From assembly GCF_002234405.1 (NCBI RefSeq), contig NZ_NMQT01000091.1, positions 17,283 through 81,282 on the forward strand: 64,000 nt of DNA, read 5' to 3'. The position numbers and the translations under genes are program-made. This DNA comes from Amycolatopsis thailandensis. GTDB taxonomy: Bacteria > Actinomycetota > Actinomycetes > Mycobacteriales > Pseudonocardiaceae. Shown here piece after piece: positions 58,952 through 64,000 of this stretch. A model generated the notes under the pieces. It worked only from the letters and a program-made list of their open reading frames with translations. It was not told where the DNA came from and did no database searches. Position 1 is the first letter of the stretch. The number at the start of each line of letters is the position of its first letter.

Positions 58952-59992
58952 TCAGTCCACCAGTTCGCGCAACTTCGAAACCTGCGCGACGCGGGCTTCC
59001 CGGCCCGGCAGCATCGGGTTGACCACCAGCGTGGTCGCACCGGCCTCGCGGAAGGCGGCCAGCCGCTCCTTGACGTAGCCCTCCGGACCGATCAGCGAGA
59101 TCGCCCTGATCAGCTCCTTCGGCACCGCCGCGGCGGCTTCGTCCTTCTTCCCGTCCAGGTACAGGTCCTGGATGAGCTTGGCTTCGGCCTCGTAGCCGTA
59201 GCGCTGGGCGAGGCTGTTGTAGAAGTTCTTGCCGCGTGCGCCCATTCCGCCGATGTACAGCGCCAGCATCCCCCGCAGGTGGTCCAGCAACCCCTCGACG
59301 TCGTCACCGATCGCCAGCGCGGTGCCGACGAAGGTGTCCAGCTCGCCCAGCTCCGGATCGCGCTTCGCCTTGCCCTCGGCCAGCGACGCGCCCCAGACCT
59401 CGGAAGCCTTCTCGGGGTGGAAGAAGATCGGCTCCCAGCCCTCGGCGAGTTCGGCGGTGAGCGCCACGTTCTTCGGGCCGATCGAGGCCAGCAGGATCGG
59501 GATCCGCGAACGCACCGGGTGGTTGATCAGCTTCAGCGGCTTGCCGAGGCCGGTTCCCTGTTCGGGCGGCAACGGGATCGAGTAGTGCGTGCCGGAGTGC
59601 ACGACCTTCTCCCGGCGCCAGACCTGACGGCAGATGTCGATGATCTCGCGGGTGCGGGCGAGCGGCGCGTCGTACTTCACACCGTGGAAACCCTCGATGA
59701 CCTGCGGACCGGACGCGCCGATGCCGAGGGTGAACCGGCCGTCGGAGACGAAGTCGAGGCCGGCGGCGGTCATCGCGGTCAGCGTCGGCGTCCGCGTGTA
59801 GATCTGGAAGATGCCTGAGGCGATCTCGACCCGCTCGGTCTTGGCCGCGACGTACCCGAGCTGGCTGACCGCGTCGAACGAGTAGGCCTCGGGGACGAAG
59901 ACGATGTCGAGGCCGGCCTTCTCCAGCTCGACGATGTCCGCCACGCTCTCGGCGAACCCGCCGGCGTAGTTGATCGCGGTCCCGATCCTCAT
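58952..59992 (-). CDS. LLM-class F420-dependent oxidoreductase
   Basis: 346-residue luciferase-like TIM barrel: GLDIVFVPEAYSFDAVSQLG, RVEIASGIFQIYTRTPTLTA, FTLGIGASGPQVIEGFHGVK, the pocket segment seen in F420-dependent reductases. Possibly acts on CoA esters or xenobiotics; not predictable. A TetR-like palindrome lies just upstream. Confidence 0.92.
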   Translation of the reverse strand: MRIGTAINYAGGFAESVADIVELEKAGLDIVFVPEAYSFDAVSQLGYVAAKTERVEIASGIFQIYTRTPTLTAMTAAGLDFVSDGRFTLGIGASGPQVIEGFHGVKYDAPLARTREIIDICRQVWRREKVVHSGTHYSIPLPPEQGTGLGKPLKLINHPVRSRIPILLASIGPKNVALTAELAEGWEPIFFHPEKASEVWGASLAEGKAKRDPELGELDTFVGTALAIGDDVEGLLDHLRGMLALYIGGMGARGKNFYNSLAQRYGYEAEAKLIQDLYLDGKKDEAAAAVPKELIRAISLIGPEGYVKERLAAFREAGATTLVVNPMLPGREARVAQVSKLRELVD

Positions 59993-60011
59993 CGTCGTCT
60001 CCTAGCAAGTT

Positions 60012-60029
60012 ACTGAGCGGTTGCTTAGT
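60012..60029. promoter_or_regulatory. TetR-like operator upstream of the LLM gene
   Basis: ACTGAGC (60012-60018) and GCTTAGT (60023-60029) form an inverted repeat with one mismatch and a 4-nt spacer, 20 bp before the LLM start. It looks like sites bound by fatty-acid-type TetR regulators; no such regulator is adjacent. Confidence 0.5.
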
Positions 60030-60061
60030 GACAGTGTCGCGTGTGACCCCCGCGAAGGCAA

Positions 60062-60091
60062 GACGGCGGGTGCCCGCGGGCACCCGCCGTC
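60062..60091 (-). terminator. Hairpin terminator of the DUF885 gene
   Basis: GACGGCGGGTGCCC (60062-60075) and GGGCACCCGCCGTC (60078-60091) are a perfect 14-bp inverted repeat with a 2-nt centre, 6 bp after the DUF885 stop. Confidence 0.7.
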
Positions 60092-60097
60092 GTCACG

Positions 60098-63000
60098 TCA
60101 CTGCCCGGAGACCCAGGCCTTCACCACGCCGTCCAGCACCCGCAGCGGCAGGATCCCGCTGCTCAGCACGACCTCGTGGAAGCCCTTGATGTCGAACCGG
60201 TCACCCAGGGCGGTTTCGGCCTCGGCCCGGATCCGCTCGATCTCCAGCCGTCCCACCATGTACGACAGCGCCTGCCCGGGAAACGCGGCGTAGCGGTCGA
60301 TCTCGGCCTCGATCTCCACCTTGGCCATCGGCGTGTTCTCGGCGAGGTAGTCGACGGCCTGCTGACGGCTCCAGCCGAGCGCGTGCATCCCGGTGTCGAC
60401 GACCAGGCGGCCGGCCCGCATCGAATCCTGGGTGAGCATGCCGAACCGGGTCAGGTCGCTGGAGTACAGGCCCATCTCGTCGGCGAGGCGCTCCGAGTAG
60501 AGCCCCCAGCCTTCAACGTAGGCGTTGACGTCGGCGTGCCCGCGCAGCATCGGCAGGCCCTTGAGCTTGTGCGCGATGCAGATCTGGAAGTGGTGTCCCG
60601 GAACCGCCTCGTGGAAGGCGATCGCCTCACTCGTGTGCTTCGGGCGCAGCTCGGCCTCGTAGGTGTTCGCGTAGTAGGCACCCGGCCGCGAGCCGTCGAG
60701 CGACGGCTCGATGTAGTACGCCAGCGTGCCGCCGGGCGCCTCCGCCGGAGGGACCGGCTCGACCTGGCAGCGCTCCTCGGGGATGGTCGAGAACCACTGC
60801 GGGGCAACGGCTTCGGCGCGGGTGATGGCGTCACGCGCGGCGTCGAGCAGTTCGTCCCCGTCTCGCCAGCGCAGGGCCGGGTCGGTACGGAGCCGCTCGA
60901 AGATCTCGCCGAGATCCTTGGTACCGAAGATCTTGTCGCCCAGCTCGCGGTACTGGTCGGCCAGTTTCGCGATCATGTCGAGTCCGGTGTCGTGCAGTTC
61001 CCGCGCGGTGCGCTCGGTGGAGGTGTGCGCCCGGATCAGCGCGGCGTACTTCTCCTGCCCGCCGGGGAGGGCGCACAGACCCGGCTCCTTTTCGGACCTC
61101 GCGACGGGACGCAGTTCGGTGGCGAGGAAGTCGCGGTACCGGGTGTAGGCGGGCCGGACGACCTCGGCCAGCAGCCGGTCGCGTTCGGCTTCGTAGCCCT
61201 CCACGGAAACGGACGCGGTGAGCGCCAGCGGGTCACCCGCCTCGTCACCGAGATAGCGCTCCACGTAAGCGATTCCGCTGTCGACGAGGAAGTCCGGCGG
61301 GACCAGCCCTTCGGCCGCCGCCGCGCGCTGGCGCACGATCAGGGCGTCCAGATAGACACCCATGCCGCCCAGCCGCTCCAGGTAACCCCGGACCCTCTCC
61401 TCGTCGTTCAGCGAGAGCACCGCGAGTTCGTTGAGCATGAACAGCGCGGGCGAAGCCAGCCCGTCACTGACCGAGAAATCTTCGGCCCGGGCGTCGGTCA
61501 AGTCGACCATCGCCTTCGCCTGCTGGATCACGACCTCGCGGGTGACCGCTTCGGCCGGGGAAAGACCTTCGGTGTCCAGTGCTTCGGCCCGCTCGGCGAT
61601 GGCGACCGCCGACGCGCGCCGCGCGGCCACGGCCTCCGCGCCGGGGTCCGGCATGGCGCCCTCGTCACCGGGAAGCCCGAGCAGCGAACGCCACAGCGGG
61701 AGCTCGTCGAATTTGAGCTCCATCAGCTCCTCGGCGAGGCTGTTCGGGGTGTCGCCGTGGCCGGCGACCCAGTCGCGGACCACGCCGTCGAGCACCGAGA
61801 GCGGAAGCGATCCGCCACCGAGGACGACGTCATGAAAGGCTTTGATGTCGAAACGGCTGCCCAGCGTCAGCTCGGCTTCGGAACGGATTCGCTGGATCTC
61901 CAGCCGTCCCACCATGTACGACAGCGCCTGGCCGGGGAAGGCGATGTAACGGTCCACTTCGGACTCGATCTCGACCAGCGCCATCGGCGTGTTCTCGGTG
62001 AGGAAGTCGATGGCCTGGCGGCGGCTCCAGCCCAGCGCGTGCAGGCCGGTGTCCACCACCAGTCGTCCGGCGCGCATCGAGTCCATCGTCAGCATGCCGA
62101 GCTTCGCGACGTCGTCGGAGTACAGGCCCATCTCGTCGGCGAGGCGCTCGGTGTAGAGACCCCAGCCCTCCGCGTACGCGGTGAAGTCGCCGATTCGGCG
62201 CAGCAGCGGGAGTTCCGTGAGGCTCTGCGCGAGACTCAGCTGGAAATGGTGCCCCGGGATGGCCTCGTGGAACGCCGTCGCCTCGGCCGCGTGCCGGAAC
62301 CGCTCTTCGGCCTTGTGGGTGTTGGCGAAGTAGATCCCGGGGCGGGAGCCGTCGACCGCGGGCCACATGTAGTACGCGGCGGGCGCGCCGGGCGCGGATT
62401 CGGCGGGGACCGGCTCGACCGTCCACGGCTGCGGCGGGATCCGGCCGAACCACTTCGGCGCCTCGGCTTCGGCCCTGGTGATGGCCGCGCGGGCGGAGTC
62501 CAGCATCTCGTCGGCGCTGGACCAGCGCAGCGCCTGGTCGGTGCGGAGCCTGGAGAAGATCTCGGCGAGGTCCGTGGTACCGAAGACGCGGGAACCGTAC
62601 TCGCGGTACTCGGCGGCGAGGTTCGCGATCACGTCGAGCCCGGTCTGGTGCAGCTCGCGCGGGGTGCGGACGGTCGTGGTGTGCATCTCGGCGAGCAGGG
62701 CGTAGATGCGCTCGCCGTCGGGCAGCCAGCAGACGCCGGGCTTGTCCTCGGGACGGCCGTGCGGCGCGATCTCGTTCGCGAGGACCTCGCGGTACTCGGC
62801 GATGGCGGGCCGGACGACGTCGCGCAGCAGGCCGGCGCGGCGCGTCTCGAAGTCGTCGTCGGGCGCGGGCTGGCGCAGCAGCGGGTCGGCCGACGGCTCG
62901 GCGAGATACCGGTCGAGGTACGCGATGGTGGCGTCGACCAGGTAGGCGACCGGGACCAGGCCGCGGGCGACGCCGTCCCGATGCCGCCGCGCGGCCTGGC

Positions 63001-63409
63001 GCAGGTACTCCGGGATCGCCGCGATGCGCCCGAGGTGCGCCTCCGCTTGCGCGCCCGTGCCGACCGACATCATCGGCAGCACGGTGAGCACCTCGGCGGC
63101 GGGCGAGATGAACAGGTCACTGACGGTGAACTCGACGAATCGCGAGTCCAGCAGCGCGATCTTCCCCCGCGCCGTCGCGATCAGGACGTCCCTGGTGGTC
63201 TTCTCCTCCGCGCTCAGCCCGTCGGTGCCGAGCGCCTCGGCCCGCTCGGCGAGGCCGGCCAGCTTCGCGCGGAAGGCGTCGCCCCCGGCCTCGCTGAGAT
63301 CCGCGAGCCCGGTCGATTCGGGACGGAAGCCCTGCAAGGCGGGCGTGACCGGCTCGGCGTCGAACAGGACTTCGACGAACTCGTCGGCGAGGGCGGAGAC
63401 TTCGCTCAT
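60098..63409 (-). CDS. Tandem-duplicated DUF885 metallopeptidase-like protein
   Basis: 1103 residues, about twice the normal 550-600 of DUF885. Two homologous units (about 1-550 and 560-1103) each keep the metal site: HEAIPGHHFQ at about 382 and HEAVPGHHFQ at about 932, followed by YAEGWGLYTERLADEMGLYS and YVEGWGLYSERLADEMGLYS. Each also has an AFPGQALSYMVGRLEI segment. Both copies look intact, so both may be active. No signal peptide. Family activity is peptidase-like but poorly known. Confidence 0.92.
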   Translation of the reverse strand: MSEVSALADEFVEVLFDAEPVTPALQGFRPESTGLADLSEAGGDAFRAKLAGLAERAEALGTDGLSAEEKTTRDVLIATARGKIALLDSRFVEFTVSDLFISPAAEVLTVLPMMSVGTGAQAEAHLGRIAAIPEYLRQAARRHRDGVARGLVPVAYLVDATIAYLDRYLAEPSADPLLRQPAPDDDFETRRAGLLRDVVRPAIAEYREVLANEIAPHGRPEDKPGVCWLPDGERIYALLAEMHTTTVRTPRELHQTGLDVIANLAAEYREYGSRVFGTTDLAEIFSRLRTDQALRWSSADEMLDSARAAITRAEAEAPKWFGRIPPQPWTVEPVPAESAPGAPAAYYMWPAVDGSRPGIYFANTHKAEERFRHAAEATAFHEAIPGHHFQLSLAQSLTELPLLRRIGDFTAYAEGWGLYTERLADEMGLYSDDVAKLGMLTMDSMRAGRLVVDTGLHALGWSRRQAIDFLTENTPMALVEIESEVDRYIAFPGQALSYMVGRLEIQRIRSEAELTLGSRFDIKAFHDVVLGGGSLPLSVLDGVVRDWVAGHGDTPNSLAEELMELKFDELPLWRSLLGLPGDEGAMPDPGAEAVAARRASAVAIAERAEALDTEGLSPAEAVTREVVIQQAKAMVDLTDARAEDFSVSDGLASPALFMLNELAVLSLNDEERVRGYLERLGGMGVYLDALIVRQRAAAAEGLVPPDFLVDSGIAYVERYLGDEAGDPLALTASVSVEGYEAERDRLLAEVVRPAYTRYRDFLATELRPVARSEKEPGLCALPGGQEKYAALIRAHTSTERTARELHDTGLDMIAKLADQYRELGDKIFGTKDLGEIFERLRTDPALRWRDGDELLDAARDAITRAEAVAPQWFSTIPEERCQVEPVPPAEAPGGTLAYYIEPSLDGSRPGAYYANTYEAELRPKHTSEAIAFHEAVPGHHFQICIAHKLKGLPMLRGHADVNAYVEGWGLYSERLADEMGLYSSDLTRFGMLTQDSMRAGRLVVDTGMHALGWSRQQAVDYLAENTPMAKVEIEAEIDRYAAFPGQALSYMVGRLEIERIRAEAETALGDRFDIKGFHEVVLSSGILPLRVLDGVVKAWVSGQ

Positions 63410-63542
63410 GTTTCTTCCCCAGGGGTCGGTGGAGGCGGTGTCCCCGACCCTAACGGAGAGCGAGTACTACCGAAGCCGGGTTTTGCCGCACGCGGACGGC
63501 CACTCCCACGGCGCCGGGGGCGAGACGGTAGCGTTCCCGGAC

Positions 63543-64000
63543 GTGGCCGTGACCGATCCCGTGGACATCCGCCTGCTCGCCGCCCTCGCGGACCTGGGCA
63601 AGGCGGCCGTGCACGAACTCGCGGCCAAGGTCGGCATGGATCCGCGAGAGGTCGCGTACCGCCTGGTCGCCCTCTCCGGCAGCGGGTTGCCGCTGCTCGT
63701 GGGCGTCGAGAGCGACCCGAACGGGCTGCGCGCGGCCATCGCGAGTTCGCCGCCTTCCTGGGCCCAGCAGCCTCAGCAGGCCCCACCGCCACAACAACCT
63801 CAGCAGCCTCAGCGCCCGCCGGGTCACTCCGGGCCGCACAACGTCCAGGGCACCCCCTCCGGGCCGTACAACGTCCAAGGGACGCCGTCGGGCGCGTACA
63901 ACGTGCATGGCACGCCGTCGGGCCGGTATCCCGGTCCGCCGTCGGCCCCGGTGCGGCAGCCGATGGCGCCGCCTCAGCAGCAGCCGCGGCCGCCTGCCCC
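63543..64000 (+). CDS. N-terminal part of a winged-helix protein with Pro/Gln-rich repeat linker (runs off the window)
   Basis: At least 152 codons from GTG 63543, still open at the window end. Residues about 5-65 look like an AsnC-type winged helix (IRLLAALADLGKAAVHELAA, KVGMDPREVAYRLVALSG). Then comes a Pro/Gln linker (QQPQQAPPPQQPQQPQRPP) and a 10-residue repeat SGPYNVQGTP in three variants, encoded by 30-bp DNA repeats. The C-terminal domain is outside the window. Divergent from the DUF885 gene. Confidence 0.75.
   Translation, partial: MAVTDPVDIRLLAALADLGKAAVHELAAKVGMDPREVAYRLVALSGSGLPLLVGVESDPNGLRAAIASSPPSWAQQPQQAPPPQQPQQPQRPPGHSGPHNVQGTPSGPYNVQGTPSGAYNVHGTPSGRYPGPPSAPVRQPMAPPQQQPRPPA
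63831..63930 (+). repeat. 30-bp in-frame tandem repeats
   Basis: Units begin at 63831, 63861 and 63891, with a partial fourth at 63921. Each encodes a variant of GPYNVQGTPS within the linker of the last gene. Units differ by a few bases, so they are not recent perfect copies. Confidence 0.85.

Noticed and set aside
63831..63930. CRISPR-like short repeats
   Set aside because: Repeats are contiguous 30-bp units in frame with a protein linker, no unique spacers between them and no cas genes.

Overview
The window is very GC-rich chromosomal DNA from an actinomycete. Mycobacterial-type SigC and SigK/RskA systems, F420-type luciferase-like oxidoreductases, an AfsR/SARP regulator, bacterial Ku, an MT0933-type antitoxin and many GTG starts all point that way. 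The overall gene mix looks like Pseudonocardiales (Amycolatopsis-like), but that rank is inference. About 67 genes are supported. There is no rRNA, tRNA, IS element, prophage or CRISPR array. The last gene runs off the right edge.

Layout. 0-9 kb: small membrane protein, STAS protein, sigK-rskA, a divergent MarR/P450 pair with a well-resolved promoter and operator, CsbD, VOC, epoxide-hydrolase-like enzyme, LysE exporter, B3/B4 protein, Ku and YggT. 9.1-13.4 kb: AfsR-type regulator, an unlisted 40-residue peptide gene (12124-12246) and a SagB-type flavin dehydrogenase. This reads as a minimal RiPP locus and is the most interesting item here. 13.4-18.3 kb: DUF222/HNH protein, a frameshifted methyltransferase divergent from a MerR regulator, DUF305 lipoprotein, and an ArsR/CDF metal-efflux pair with its operator. 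18.3-26.7 kb: winged-helix protein, epoxide hydrolase, NUDIX, lipoprotein, MFS/MocR pair, second SSB, cupin, TetR and a polytopic membrane protein. 26.7-27.8 kb is a gene-poor, apparently eroded stretch. 27.8-41.1 kb: coiled-coil protein, DinB/ArsR pair, RecQ, adenosine-deaminase-like enzyme, lytic transglycosylase, MoxR/VWA pair, MFS/WYL pair and aldo/keto reductase.

41.1-50 kb: methyltransferase, MFS-TetR pair, LLM oxidoreductase, aldo/keto reductase, PucR regulator and a two-subunit molybdenum hydroxylase (IorA/IorB type). 50-64 kb: sigC with a divergent zinc-finger membrane protein, a ROK regulator behind a DasR-like site, thioesterase/TetR pair with two operator copies, beta-phosphoglucomutase-GH65 phosphorylase operon, Ppx/GppA, LLM oxidoreductase, a tandem-duplicated DUF885 protein and the start of a winged-helix protein with 30-bp repeats.

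A recurrent theme is regulator-target pairs in divergent orientation with readable palindromic operators. Another is long perfect palindromes directly after stop codons; two of these, 15.6 kb apart, share the same core.
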